Shown: positions 7,493 to 15,797, counted from the stretch's first letter. The stretch: DNA of 37,353 nucleotides from Smithella sp. UBA2180 (GCA_002327415.1 DCVU01000079.1:1-37353); one strand, 5' to 3'. The notes: generated from the letters alone by a model not told the origin. A program made the numbers and translations.

Positions 7493-8209
7493 ATGATCGA
7501 AAACTTGGTAAACAATCTATCTTTATACTTGCAGGGTTCAGTGTTTTTAGCTTTCCTTGCAGCATATCTGGGCGGAGTGGTAATAAGTTTCACTCCATGC
7601 ACTTATCCTTTAATTCCGGTAACTGTCGGATTAATCGGCGCGCAGGGTTCATCATCCAAACTCCGCGGATTTTTTCTTGCACTGTTTTATGTTGGAGGAA
7701 TCTCATTTACCTATTCCATTCTGGGCGGAATAGCGGCCTTATCGGGCAGACTTTTCGGGCAGATGCAAACGACGCCCTGGACATATTTCATTATGGCAAA
7801 CCTTTGCCTTTTTATGGGTCTGTCCATGCTCGATGTTTTCCATATTTCTCTTCCAGTTCCGCAAAAATTCATGAAGATCCCCGTCCAAAACAATAATAAA
7901 GGATTTTTAGACAGCTTTTTAATCGGCGCCGTATCCGGCGTTGTTATCGGACCCTGCACCGCTCCCGCGCTGGCCGTTTTACTGGGCTATGTGGCGGTAA
8001 AAACGAATCTTTTGCTGGGTATGAGTCTGCTTTTTGTTTTCGCCTTCGGCATGGGAACGCTGTTGATTATCGCCGGCACATTCGCCGGCGTTATCGCCGC
8101 TTTGCCCAGATCAGGCACATGGATGATAAAAATAAAATTCATTTCCGGGCTGATATTGATTGGCGCGGCGGAATATTTCCTGTATATTGCTGGTGCTTTA
8201 TCAACATAA
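7493..8209 (+). CDS. CcdA/DsbD-type thiol-disulfide membrane transporter
   Basis: A 238-residue polytopic membrane protein that passes electrons from cytoplasmic thioredoxin to extracytoplasmic thioredoxins. Two redox cysteines lie in duplicated motifs, TPCTYP (Cys36) and GPCTAP (Cys155), in TM1 and TM4 of the expected pseudo-symmetric six-helix core (CcdA/DsbD-beta). There is no DsbD alpha or gamma domain. The next gene, 16 bases downstream, encodes a TlpA-like periplasmic thioredoxin, its likely partner. Possible roles include cytochrome c maturation or periplasmic disulfide reduction. Confidence 0.9.
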   Translation: MIENLVNNLSLYLQGSVFLAFLAAYLGGVVISFTPCTYPLIPVTVGLIGAQGSSSKLRGFFLALFYVGGISFTYSILGGIAALSGRLFGQMQTTPWTYFIMANLCLFMGLSMLDVFHISLPVPQKFMKIPVQNNNKGFLDSFLIGAVSGVVIGPCTAPALAVLLGYVAVKTNLLLGMSLLFVFAFGMGTLLIIAGTFAGVIAALPRSGTWMIKIKFISGLILIGAAEYFLYIAGALST

Positions 8210-8225
8210 GAAAAAAGAGGGTGCA

Positions 8226-8732
8226 ATGAATAAAAAAATACTATTGTTGATTCCGGTTATTTTATTTCTCTGTGTTTCCGCCGCCTTGTCGTTCGGGCAA
8301 TCCGGACCTCCCTTTAAACAGGAGAAGATTGCGGCGCCGAACTTTTCATTGGATGATGTTCAGGGAAAAACATTTAAACTGAGCAGTCAACGGGGAAATC
8401 CGGTAATAATATTTTTCGGGGCGACTTGGTGCCCTGCCTGCCGCGGCGAAATGCCCAACTACAAAGCTCTGTATGATAAATACGCTAAAAGCGGGCTGAA
8501 ATTTATTTATATTGATATAAACGAATCGACCAAAAAGGTGGCTCGTTTTGCCAAAGAAAATTCATTCCCTTATCTTGTTTTGGTGGACTTAGACGGCAGT
8601 GTCGCCAATGACTACGAGATTATCGGGGTGCCGACATTAATTCTCGTGGATAAGCAGGGAAACATCATCGGCGTAAGCCACCGTACTTCGGATTTGCCGC
8701 TGGATAAGCTTTTCCCGGCTAAAAAGAAATAA
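8226..8732 (+). CDS. TlpA/ResA-like periplasmic thioredoxin
   Basis: A 168-residue exported thioredoxin-fold protein. The ATG at 8226 is preferred because AAGAGGG precedes it and the N-terminus is a signal peptide (MNKKILLLIPVILFLCVSAA, cleavage near residue 22-24). The active site is WCPAC (Cys69, Cys72), the cis-Pro loop is GVPTLIL, and residues 34-60 show the TlpA/AhpC-type APNFSLDDVQGK opening. With the adjacent CcdA-like protein it forms an envelope thiol-reducing pathway, probably for cytochrome c or other secreted thiol proteins. Confidence 0.9.
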   Translation: MNKKILLLIPVILFLCVSAALSFGQSGPPFKQEKIAAPNFSLDDVQGKTFKLSSQRGNPVIIFFGATWCPACRGEMPNYKALYDKYAKSGLKFIYIDINESTKKVARFAKENSFPYLVLVDLDGSVANDYEIIGVPTLILVDKQGNIIGVSHRTSDLPLDKLFPAKKK

Positions 8733-8762
8733 CCCGATAAAATATTTTTTAGAGGTGAAGCA

Positions 8763-8981
8763 ATGACACAGGACAATTGGCTGAGAGCTTTTACAAAATC
8801 GGACAAGGACCGCTGGCTGGGCGGCATCTGCGGCGGTTTGGGCGAAACCACGCCTCTCCCTTCCTGGGCATGGCGTCTGATGTTTGTTTTACTCGTTACT
8901 ATTTACGGCACAGGATTATTCATCTATATTTTACTGTGGATATTCGCACCTAACAAACCAACGACAGAGGATCAAGAATGA
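8763..8981 (+). CDS. PspC-domain membrane protein
   Basis: A 72-residue protein with a good RBS (AGAGGTGAAGCA before ATG). DRWLGGICGGLGE is the signature of the PspC domain, followed by one long hydrophobic segment (LMFVLLVTIYGTGLFIYILLWIF). PspC proteins sense membrane stress or act as small regulators. Its stop overlaps the start of the next gene (ATGA), so the two are translationally coupled. Confidence 0.85.
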   Translation: MTQDNWLRAFTKSDKDRWLGGICGGLGETTPLPSWAWRLMFVLLVTIYGTGLFIYILLWIFAPNKPTTEDQE

Positions 8982-9643
8982 GATTAAAAAACGATATTTA
9001 TATTTACGAATGGACCAATCCTTACGAAAATAACTGCAACAGCTACTTTATCGGCGGCAATGTCAACGCCTTGATCGATCCGGGGCTGACCGGTTATGTG
9101 CCCAATTTGCTTAGCCGGATGCTGGACGACGGCATCCAAAAAGAAGATATTCGCTACGTCATCAACACCCATTCTCACCCCGACCATTTTCAGGGCTCGG
9201 AAGTTTTTGATCAGGAAAAAGTCAAGGTCGGCCTGCATGTCAAAGAAATCGAATTTTTACACGGAGACGGCGGCGAGTTGTACAGCCTTTTCGGAATCAA
9301 CGCCCCCCGGATGAACGTAAATTTCCCGCTGGAAGAAGGCAATGTGGTTTTAGGAGACCAGACCTTCAAGATAATTCTTGCTCCCGGCCATTCCCCCGGT
9401 TCTATCGGCCTTTACTGGCCGGAACAAAAAGCTCTTTTTTGCGGAGACGTGGTTTTTGATCAAAGCGTCGGACGCACTGACTTTCCCGGCGGCAATGGCG
9501 CTCTTTTGAAGAAGAGCATTCTTGCTTTTTCCAAACTTGATCTGGAATGGATTTTACCCGGACACATGGGCACCTTGCATGGGGAAGGAAATATTCAGAA
9601 GAATTTTAATTTAATTATTCAGGGAATATTCCCTTATATTTAA
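8978..9643 (+). CDS. MBL-fold metallo-hydrolase (glyoxalase II-like)
   Basis: A 221-residue protein of the metallo-beta-lactamase fold. Metal ligands are evident: THSHPDH at 64-70 (His65, His67, Asp69, His70), LAPGHSPGS (His about 139), FCGDVVF (Asp about 158) and LPGHMG (His about 197). This is the dinuclear site of glyoxalase II and related thioesterases or sulfur dioxygenases. Substrate is undetermined. It overlaps the PspC gene by four bases. Its stop codon is directly followed by the repeat at 9644-9766. Confidence 0.9.
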   Translation: MRLKNDIYIYEWTNPYENNCNSYFIGGNVNALIDPGLTGYVPNLLSRMLDDGIQKEDIRYVINTHSHPDHFQGSEVFDQEKVKVGLHVKEIEFLHGDGGELYSLFGINAPRMNVNFPLEEGNVVLGDQTFKIILAPGHSPGSIGLYWPEQKALFCGDVVFDQSVGRTDFPGGNGALLKKSILAFSKLDLEWILPGHMGTLHGEGNIQKNFNLIIQGIFPYI

Positions 9644-9766
9644 ATGCCACTTTGATTTCAAAAAATAACGAGGCGGCAAGGAGGATGCTCCGCAGGCGTA
9701 TTTCTAATACGTTGAGGAAGCTGACGACGAAGCCAACAAAGTTAGTCAAAGAAAGCGTAGTGGCAT
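9644..9766 (+). repeat. MITE-like repeat with 8-bp terminal inverted repeats
   Basis: ATGCCACT (9644-9651) and AGTGGCAT (9759-9766) are perfect inverted ends, the first directly after the upstream stop codon. The interior (GGCAAGGAGG, TTGAGGAAGC, GACGACG, GCCAACAAAG) recurs in inverse orientation at 11585-11661, on the other side of ettA. Non-coding. Confidence 0.65.
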
Positions 9767-9795
9767 AAAATCTGTTTTGCGGAGAAAACTCTTTT

Positions 9796-11481
9796 ATGGC
9801 CAATGAAGGAAACAAGGTAATTTACTCCATGATCGGGGTAAGTAAGATCTACGAAAAAAAACCGGTGCTCAAAGACATTTATCTGTCTTATTTTTACGGA
9901 GCTAAAATCGGCGTGATCGGTTTGAACGGTTCCGGCAAAAGTTCTCTTTTAAAAATTCTTTCCGGCTTGGATACGGATTTTCTGGGTAAGACTATTCTGT
10001 CGGCAGGCTATACTGTCGGCTATCTGGAGCAGGAACCGCGTCTGGATGAAACCAAAACCGTGCGGCAGATCGTCGAACAGGGTGTGCAGAGCACCATGGA
10101 TTTAATTCACGAATACAATGAAATAAACGAAAAGTTTGCCGAGCCGATGTCGGATGACGAAATGGCCAAGCTTTGCGATAGACAGGGCGTCGTGCAGGAA
10201 AAACTCGACGCACTTGACGCCTGGGACATCGATTCCCGTCTGGAAATGGCCATGGACGCGCTGCGCTGTCCGCCCGGTGATACGCTTGTCAAGGTTCTCT
10301 CCGGCGGCGAACGACGCCGCGTCGCGCTGTGCCGTCTGCTTCTGCAAAAACCGGACATCCTGCTTCTGGATGAACCGACTAACCATCTGGATGCCGAATC
10401 CGTCGCCTGGCTGGAACATCATCTGCAAAAATATGAAGGCACCATCATCGCCGTCACTCACGACCGTTATTTTCTGGATAACGTCGCCGGATGGATTCTG
10501 GAACTGGACCGCGGGCAGGGCATTCCCTGGCAGGGCAACTATTCTTCGTGGCTCGAGCAAAAGCAAAACCGCCTGAAAAATGAAGAAAAAGCGGAGGGCG
10601 ACCGAATCAAAACACTGGAGCGCGAACTGGAATGGATTCGCATGTCGCCCAAAGGCCGGCACGCCAAATCCAAGGCGCGCATCAGCGCTTACGAGGAACT
10701 GCTGGGAAAAAATGCGGAAAAAGAATCTGGCACGCGGGAAATCTTTATCGCGCCGGGACCCCGTCTGGGCGATCTGGTGATTGAAACCAAAGATGTCAAC
10801 AAAGGTTACGGGGAAAAGCTGCTGGTGGAAGGCATGAGCTTCGCCTTGCCGCCCGGCGGCATTGTTGGTGTTATCGGTCCCAACGGCGCGGGCAAGACCA
10901 CACTTTTCCGCATGATTACCAAACAGGAAAAACCGGATTCCGGCTCTATCCGTATCGGCGAAACGGTAAAGCTCGCTTATGTCGATCAGAGCCGCGATTC
11001 GCTCGATCCCGATAAAAATATCTGGGAAATGATTTCCGACGGACAGGATATCATCGCCATCGGCAGCAGGCAGATCAATTCCCGAGCGTATGTTTCGAGG
11101 TATAATTTTTCCGGCACCGATCAACAGAAAAAAGTGGGAACACTCTCCGGCGGAGAACGCAACCGCGTTCATCTGGCGCGCATGCTCAAGGAAGGCGGCA
11201 ATGTTCTGCTGCTTGACGAACCGACCAATGATCTGGATGTCAACACGCTGCGCGCGCTGGAAGACGCGCTAGAAAATTTTGCCGGATGTGTTGTCGTTAT
11301 CAGCCACGACCGCTGGTTTCTGGATAGAATCTGCACACACATTCTGGCATTTGAAGGCGACAGCAAAGTGCTATTTTTTGACGGCAACTATTCGGAATAC
11401 GAGGAAGACCGCAAGAAAAGATTAGGATCTGCCGCCAGCCAGCCCCACCGCATTAAGTACCGGCAATTAACCAGAAAATAG
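9796..11481 (+). CDS. ettA: Energy-dependent translational throttle protein EttA (ABC-F)
   Basis: A 561-residue cytosolic ABC-F ATPase that binds the ribosomal E site and gates elongation by ATP/ADP ratio. Two ABC domains: Walker A GLNGSGKSS (42-50), signature LSGGERRR (168-175), Walker B LLLDEPTNHLD; then GPNGAGKTT (361-369), LSGGERN and LLLDEPTNDLD. Between the Walker A and signature of domain 1 is the EttA-type arm (about 95-160), and the interdomain linker has SPKGRHAKSKARISAYEE (284-301), which contacts P-site tRNA. The start is typical EttA (MANEGNKVIYSM). It stands alone and is bracketed by repeats. Confidence 0.95.
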   Translation: MANEGNKVIYSMIGVSKIYEKKPVLKDIYLSYFYGAKIGVIGLNGSGKSSLLKILSGLDTDFLGKTILSAGYTVGYLEQEPRLDETKTVRQIVEQGVQSTMDLIHEYNEINEKFAEPMSDDEMAKLCDRQGVVQEKLDALDAWDIDSRLEMAMDALRCPPGDTLVKVLSGGERRRVALCRLLLQKPDILLLDEPTNHLDAESVAWLEHHLQKYEGTIIAVTHDRYFLDNVAGWILELDRGQGIPWQGNYSSWLEQKQNRLKNEEKAEGDRIKTLERELEWIRMSPKGRHAKSKARISAYEELLGKNAEKESGTREIFIAPGPRLGDLVIETKDVNKGYGEKLLVEGMSFALPPGGIVGVIGPNGAGKTTLFRMITKQEKPDSGSIRIGETVKLAYVDQSRDSLDPDKNIWEMISDGQDIIAIGSRQINSRAYVSRYNFSGTDQQKKVGTLSGGERNRVHLARMLKEGGNVLLLDEPTNDLDVNTLRALEDALENFAGCVVVISHDRWFLDRICTHILAFEGDSKVLFFDGNYSEYEEDRKKRLGSAASQPHRIKYRQLTRK

Positions 11482-11584
11482 CCCTGCTTCTGAAGGAAGT
11501 TTTTGCCATGCTGGCGAAAATTATCGGCAAGGTAATGTCATCTTTATTATGCGCTCTCCTCACGGGAATGCGCTTCCGATCAAA

Positions 11585-11661
11585 GCACTATCTTTGTTGG
11601 CTGCGTCGTCGGCTTCCTCAATGTATGTACACAATACACCTCGTCACCTCCTCCTTGCCCC
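11585..11661 (-). repeat. Second copy of the 9644-9766 repeat, inverted
   Basis: Read on the minus strand it shows GGCAAGGAGG, then GTATT, TTGAGGAAGC, GACGACG and GCCAACAAAG in the same order and spacing as the copy before ettA. The terminal ATGCCACT ends are not evident here. Confidence 0.65.
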
Positions 11662-11669
11662 GCTTAAGA

Positions 11670-11769
11670 GGGACAGTTTCCAATAGCCAAAGGCTATTGG
11701 ATAATTCGACTTACAAAATTCAGTTCACTTTGCTCCTGAATTTTGAGTCTCATTACAACTAACGAATCC
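11670..11769 (+). repeat. 100-nt structured repeat, copy A
   Basis: Stem 1: CCAATAGCC (11680-11688), AAA, GGCTATTGG (11692-11700), nine perfect pairs. Stem 2: CAAAATTCAG (11714-11723) with CTGAATTTTG (11736-11745), ten perfect pairs. The 3' part GAGTCTCATTACAACTAACG (11745-11764) is identical in copy B (34124-34223). By hand alignment the copies match at about 80 of 100 ungapped positions, and several stem differences are compensatory. Confidence 0.75.
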
Positions 11770-11886
11770 CCGTTTACTGTGTAACTGAAATTCGGGTTTC
11801 ACTGCCGCCGCGATATCATCTTTGATTGAGAAGCAGAAATAATTCCATTATTCCGATTGGTATTTTTATTCCTGGTTTTTCTTCCC

Positions 11887-11927
11887 TAACCCATCTTCCA
11901 ATCTCCTCAACTGCGGAAGATGGGTTA
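11887..11927. repeat. 13-bp perfect inverted repeat
   Basis: TAACCCATCTTCC (11887-11899) and GGAAGATGGGTTA (11915-11927) pair perfectly around a 15-base loop. No T-run follows on either strand, so a simple terminator is unlikely. Confidence 0.6.
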
Positions 11928-12072
11928 AAGGTCACACGTAAATCAAAGTTGTCGAATAAAGATTCAGAAACGGATATATAAGCATATGATTTTACAGTCC
12001 AAGTCAGAATAATCAACTTAACTGGATTGCGAAGTTAAAACGGACAATGTCTAAATGGCATTTAAATTATCA

Positions 12073-12381
12073 TTAGATAATTTGGGGGATTTTAATTTTT
12101 CTTTTTTGGGGATCTGGATGCTGACGGTAGAAAATGGCTATGTTCCCGATAATCTCTACCACTTCGCTTTTTGTCGCGTGCGCGATCTGGGCGGACATCT
12201 TTTTTTTATCTTCTTTGAACTCGCCGAATTTTACCTTGATGAGTTCATGATCTTTCAGCGCGAGATCCACCGAACCGATGAGTGTATCCGTCAAACCTTT
12301 TGCACCGATAATCACCAACGGATTTAAATGATGCGCCTGCGAGCGCAGATATTTTCTTTGTGAACCTTTAAGTTTGTCCAT
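12073..12381 (-). CDS. yhbY: YhbY-family (CRM domain) RNA-binding protein
   Basis: A 102-residue protein that is a single CRS1-YhbY domain. KGSQRKYLRSQAHHLNPLVIIGAKGLTD shows the first helix and the conserved GxxG-type loop (IGAKG), and LIKVKFGEFKEDKKKMSAQIA the following strand-helix; GNIAIFYR is near the end. YhbY associates with pre-50S ribosomal particles and assists assembly. The last residues (KRKIKIPQII) are a short basic tail. It is divergent from trxB. Confidence 0.93.
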   Translation of the reverse strand: MDKLKGSQRKYLRSQAHHLNPLVIIGAKGLTDTLIGSVDLALKDHELIKVKFGEFKEDKKKMSAQIAHATKSEVVEIIGNIAIFYRQHPDPQKRKIKIPQII

Positions 12382-12391
12382 TAATTTTCCT

Positions 12392-12417
12392 TGTATTAGT
12401 GTATTAAGTGTATTAGG
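12392..12417. repeat. Three tandem TGTATTA units upstream of yhbY
   Basis: TGTATTAG (12392-12399), TGTATTAAG (12400-12408) and TGTATTAGG (12409-12417) lie head to tail 10-40 bases before the yhbY start (minus strand). They may be a protein-binding site or simple slippage. Confidence 0.5.
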
Positions 12418-12536
12418 CAGTCTTTATCACAATTAAGCCTAATAATAAACATTTATCATGATATTTTTTAGACTTTACAAAACGCATTTATCCTGATTAA
12501 AGTAAGGGCAGAAAATTCAAGGAAGGAGCATTTTTC

Positions 12537-13499
12537 GTGAGCAAGTTCAATTTGCCGGAATATGATTATGATGCAATTATTATCGGAGGCGGGCCGGCCG
12601 GCTATACCGCAGGAATCTATGCCGCCAGGAGCGGCCTTAAAACATTGCTCGTGGAAGGCGCTGCAACGGTAAGCCAGATAACTATTACCGATTTAATCGA
12701 AAATTATCCGGGTATTCCTGACGGCATCAACGGCTTTGATCTGATGCAGTTATTTAAAAAACAGGCTCTTAATTTCGGGCTGGAAATAATAACCAATGAT
12801 GTCTTGGCAATCAAAAATAATATCGCAACACCTTTTATCTGGGATGTTACGTTAGAAGATAAATCCTTTAAGGCTCTAAGCGTAATCGCGGCAACCGGAG
12901 CGAGATGGCGCAACCTGGAAGTCCCTGGAGAACAGGAATTTGCAGGGAGGGGAATTTCCTATTGCGCCACGTGCGACGGGCCATTTTATCGCAACAAGAA
13001 CGTGGTAGTTGTCGGCGGCGGCGATACGGCACTTCAGGAAGCTCTCTTTCTGACTAATTTTGCCAGTAAAGTTACCATAATCCATCGCCGCAACCGTTTG
13101 CGCGCCGCCGAAATCTTGCAGAAAAGATCTTTTACCGAAAAAAAGATCGAATTTGTCTGGAATGCAAAACTAATAGAAGTTACCGGTCAGGAATTTGTTA
13201 CCGGTGTAAAAGTAGCCGATGTTGAATCAGGCAATATTAACGAAATTGAAGCGGAAGGAGTTTTTATATTTGTCGGCCGAATTCCTCATACGGACATTTT
13301 CCGAAATATCTTAAAACTGGATGCGGGCGGCTACATTATAACAGATGAAAACATGCGCACATCAGCAGCAGGAATATTCGCCGCCGGTGATTGCCGCGCC
13401 AAACAGTTCCGACAGGTGGTAACAGCTGCGGGCGACGGAGCCAATGCCATTTACAGCGCCGAGTTATACGTCGAAGAACTCAAAGGCGAATCATACTAA
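12537..13499 (+). CDS. trxB: Thioredoxin reductase
   Basis: A 320-residue flavoprotein that reduces thioredoxin with NAD(P)H. FAD-binding motif IIGGGPAGYTAG at about 15-26, redox-active CATC (Cys143, Cys146) in SYCATCDGPF, NAD(P)-binding VVVGGGDTALQEA near 156-168, and the C-terminal FAD motif GIFAAGDCR. The GTG start at 12537 is supported by GGAAGGAG upstream. It can supply electrons to thioredoxins and, through CcdA, to the TlpA-like protein encoded nearby. The NAD(P) loop HRRNRLRA fits an NADPH enzyme. Confidence 0.93.
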   Translation: MSKFNLPEYDYDAIIIGGGPAGYTAGIYAARSGLKTLLVEGAATVSQITITDLIENYPGIPDGINGFDLMQLFKKQALNFGLEIITNDVLAIKNNIATPFIWDVTLEDKSFKALSVIAATGARWRNLEVPGEQEFAGRGISYCATCDGPFYRNKNVVVVGGGDTALQEALFLTNFASKVTIIHRRNRLRAAEILQKRSFTEKKIEFVWNAKLIEVTGQEFVTGVKVADVESGNINEIEAEGVFIFVGRIPHTDIFRNILKLDAGGYIITDENMRTSAAGIFAAGDCRAKQFRQVVTAAGDGANAIYSAELYVEELKGESY

Positions 13500-13503
13500 A
13501 GGC

Positions 13504-13565
13504 TGTCATATCGAACGCAGAGAGATATCTTAAAAACAAGACTTCTCCCTTCAGTCGAAGTGACA
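13504..13565. repeat. Dispersed inverted repeat (TGTCAT...), copy 2
   Basis: Begins TGTCATATCGAA and ends GTCGAAGTGACA; related to copies at 211-295 and 36029-36104. It starts just after the trxB stop. Confidence 0.55.
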
Positions 13566-13612
13566 AAGTCTTTAGTTTAACTTAACAAACGATTGGAAAG
13601 TATAATTAATTT

Positions 13613-14458
13613 ATGGAATCTTTCATCAATGCCTGGCAGCAATTACCTTCGCAGATAAGCCCATCTCTTTTCAGCGTAGGTTCATTTCAATTACGTTACT
13701 ACAGTTTGATGTATCTTGTTGCATTCGCCATCGTCTATTTTCTTAGCATCTATCGTCTTAAAAGTGAAATTTACGAATATACGGCGGAAACGGTGCAGGA
13801 CTATCTTGTCTGGGCAATGCTTGCCATGATTTTAGGCGGCCGGTTTGGTTACGCCTTATTTTACAATTTCAGTTATTATTTACAGCATCCCCTGGAAATA
13901 ATTCTGCCCTTCGATTTTTCCAACGGAATTAAATTTGTCGGGCTCAGCGGCATGTCTTATCATGGAGGACTTATTGGCATTGTTATTGCCACTATATCAT
14001 TTTGCCGTAGACGCAAGATTAATCTTTGGCATTTCGTTGATCTTTTCTGTCCGGCCATACCGCTGGGTTACACTTTCGGTCGAATCGGCAATTTCATCAA
14101 TGGAGAATTATATGGCCGTATGACCTCTGTGCCTTGGGGAATGTATTTCCCCTTAGATTCGACACACAGCCTGCGCCACCCTTCCCAGCTTTACGAAGCG
14201 TTCTTCGAAGGAATTGTTCTCTTTGTTCTGCTGTGGATGATTAGAAAAAAGAAAAGTTTTGATGGACTGCTTCTGGGTACCTATATTTGCGGTTACGGTT
14301 TCGTGCGTTTCTTCATTGAATTTTTCCGTGAACCCGACTATCAACTTGGTCTAATTTTAAGTTTTATGAGTATGGGACAAGTCCTGTGTATATTGATGAT
14401 GATGGCGGGTATTGCTATTATCCTCTGGCGCAGGCAAGCATCATCTTCATCAAAATAA
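13613..14458 (+). CDS. lgt: Prolipoprotein diacylglyceryl transferase
   Basis: A 281-residue inner-membrane enzyme that transfers diacylglycerol from phosphatidylglycerol to the lipobox Cys of prolipoproteins. The family signature GRIGNFINGELYGR spans 156-169, and GMSYHGGL at 113-120 contains the essential His (117). About seven hydrophobic segments are apparent. It would modify lipoproteins such as the one at 1808-2188. The following gene starts 14 bases after its stop and is probably co-transcribed. Confidence 0.96.
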   Translation: MESFINAWQQLPSQISPSLFSVGSFQLRYYSLMYLVAFAIVYFLSIYRLKSEIYEYTAETVQDYLVWAMLAMILGGRFGYALFYNFSYYLQHPLEIILPFDFSNGIKFVGLSGMSYHGGLIGIVIATISFCRRRKINLWHFVDLFCPAIPLGYTFGRIGNFINGELYGRMTSVPWGMYFPLDSTHSLRHPSQLYEAFFEGIVLFVLLWMIRKKKSFDGLLLGTYICGYGFVRFFIEFFREPDYQLGLILSFMSMGQVLCILMMMAGIAIILWRRQASSSSK

Positions 14459-14471
14459 CGCGGGAGGTTTT

Positions 14472-15797
14472 ATGGGAAAGAATCTGGTCATTATCGGCGG
14501 CGGCGCGGGCGGGGCCTCCACAGCCGCTGAAGCCAAACGAGATGATCCTTCTTTGAATGTTATCATTCTGCAAATGGGAAAATTTGTTTCTTACGCGTCC
14601 TGCCCAACCCCCTATTACATAGGCGACTTGATTAAGGATGAGAACAAACTAATTGCACGCACGCCGGCAAAATTCAATGAGGACGGAATCGGCGTGCAGC
14701 TCAACGCGGAAGTCATCAACATCAAGGAAAATATTGTTGAAATAAAAGACCGTCGTCAGGTCCCCTATGACATTCTGGTTATGGCCACAGGCACATCCGC
14801 AATTGTGCCGAACATGCCCGGCATCGATCTGCCCGGCGTTTTTTCGCTAAGAAATCTCGAAGACGCAATTCATATCAAGACGTGGCTGCGGGAGAAAAAC
14901 GCCAAACGCGTCATTATTATCGGCGGAGGCTTTATCGGTTTGGAAATGAGCGAAGCGCTGCATGCCGCAGGCATTAAAACAACGATCATTCATAAAGACG
15001 CAATGCCTGCCAACCGCTGGGACGCGGCACTGTCATCCATTATGCTTGAAGAACTTCAGACGCATGGTGTGGAATTTGTGGCTAATGCCACTGCACAGGC
15101 TATTGAAAAAGGAACGACGGCACTTCTAAGAGTAACTACCGATAAAGGCGCGTGGGATGGCGATCTGGTATTGCTGGCTATTGGCGTCAGACCGGATGCA
15201 CAACTGGCAAAATCCATCGGTTTTAACATCGGCAAAACCGGCGCGATTGCCGTCAACTTCGCCCAGCAAACATCCATGGAAAATGTTTATGCCGTCGGTG
15301 ATTGTTGTGAATCATGGCATCGCGTCAGCCGCCGCTGGGCAAATATTCAGCTTGGCGATATAGCCAACAAACAGGGACGCGTCGCGGGACGAAATATCGG
15401 CGGAAGACCGCTGACCTTTGACGGCATTGTCGGAGCACAATCCTTCCGGCTGTTTAATCTGGAATGCGCGGCCACGGGACTTTCGGAAAATGAAGCGCTT
15501 GCCGCCGGATACGCTCCGGTCAGCAACATCACATGGGGCAGCGCAATGGCTCCCGCGCCGGGAATGAGAAAAATAGGGCTGAAACTTATTGCCGATAAAT
15601 CATCAGGTAAACTGCTGGGAGCTCAGGCTGTCGGTGTTGCCGGCGTTGTGGGTAGAATTAACGCTCTTTCCGTAGCGCTCTGGGCAGGATTGAATATTGA
15701 TGAAATCGGTTATCTTGATCTGGCTTACGCGCCACCTTTCAGCGCGGCATGGGACATAATTCACAATTCCGCTCAGGCACTACGCCGAATGATCTGA
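14472..15797 (+). CDS. CoA-disulfide reductase / NADH oxidase-like flavoprotein
   Basis: A 441-residue FAD-dependent pyridine-nucleotide oxidoreductase. ATG 14472 is chosen for GGGAGG just upstream and because the FAD motif VIIGGGAGG begins at residue 6. The single redox Cys44 lies in SYASCPTPYYIGD, the position of the CoADR/NADH oxidase active Cys (usually within SxANCGLPYY); a second dinucleotide motif IIIGGGFIGLE is near 155-165, then YAVGDC. The C-terminal dimerisation domain (about 330-441) is complete. Roles could be CoA-disulfide, polysulfide or persulfide reduction. The CPTP variant leaves the substrate open. Confidence 0.85.
   Translation: MGKNLVIIGGGAGGASTAAEAKRDDPSLNVIILQMGKFVSYASCPTPYYIGDLIKDENKLIARTPAKFNEDGIGVQLNAEVINIKENIVEIKDRRQVPYDILVMATGTSAIVPNMPGIDLPGVFSLRNLEDAIHIKTWLREKNAKRVIIIGGGFIGLEMSEALHAAGIKTTIIHKDAMPANRWDAALSSIMLEELQTHGVEFVANATAQAIEKGTTALLRVTTDKGAWDGDLVLLAIGVRPDAQLAKSIGFNIGKTGAIAVNFAQQTSMENVYAVGDCCESWHRVSRRWANIQLGDIANKQGRVAGRNIGGRPLTFDGIVGAQSFRLFNLECAATGLSENEALAAGYAPVSNITWGSAMAPAPGMRKIGLKLIADKSSGKLLGAQAVGVAGVVGRINALSVALWAGLNIDEIGYLDLAYAPPFSAAWDIIHNSAQALRRMI

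Larger units (their letters stand above)
11482..12072. other. Gene-free, repeat-rich interval
   Basis: About 590 bases between ettA and yhbY without a convincing gene. It holds an inverted copy of the 9644-9766 repeat, a 100-nt structured repeat (11670-11769) and a 13-bp hairpin (11887-11927), listed separately. Open frames at 11508-11762 (+) and 11816-12016 (-) lack ribosome binding sites and run through these repeats. Confidence 0.7.

Noticed and set aside
10102..11172. 356-codon open frame antisense to ettA
   Set aside because: It lies wholly opposite a strongly conserved gene. Its length reflects codon bias of ettA, and the translation matches no family.
11508..11762. 84-codon frame after ettA
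   Set aside because: It is built from two repeats (the 9644-9766 family and the 100-nt element) and has no start context.
11816..12016. 66-codon minus-strand frame
   Set aside because: TTG start without ribosome binding site and passes through the 13-bp hairpin; no recognisable family.
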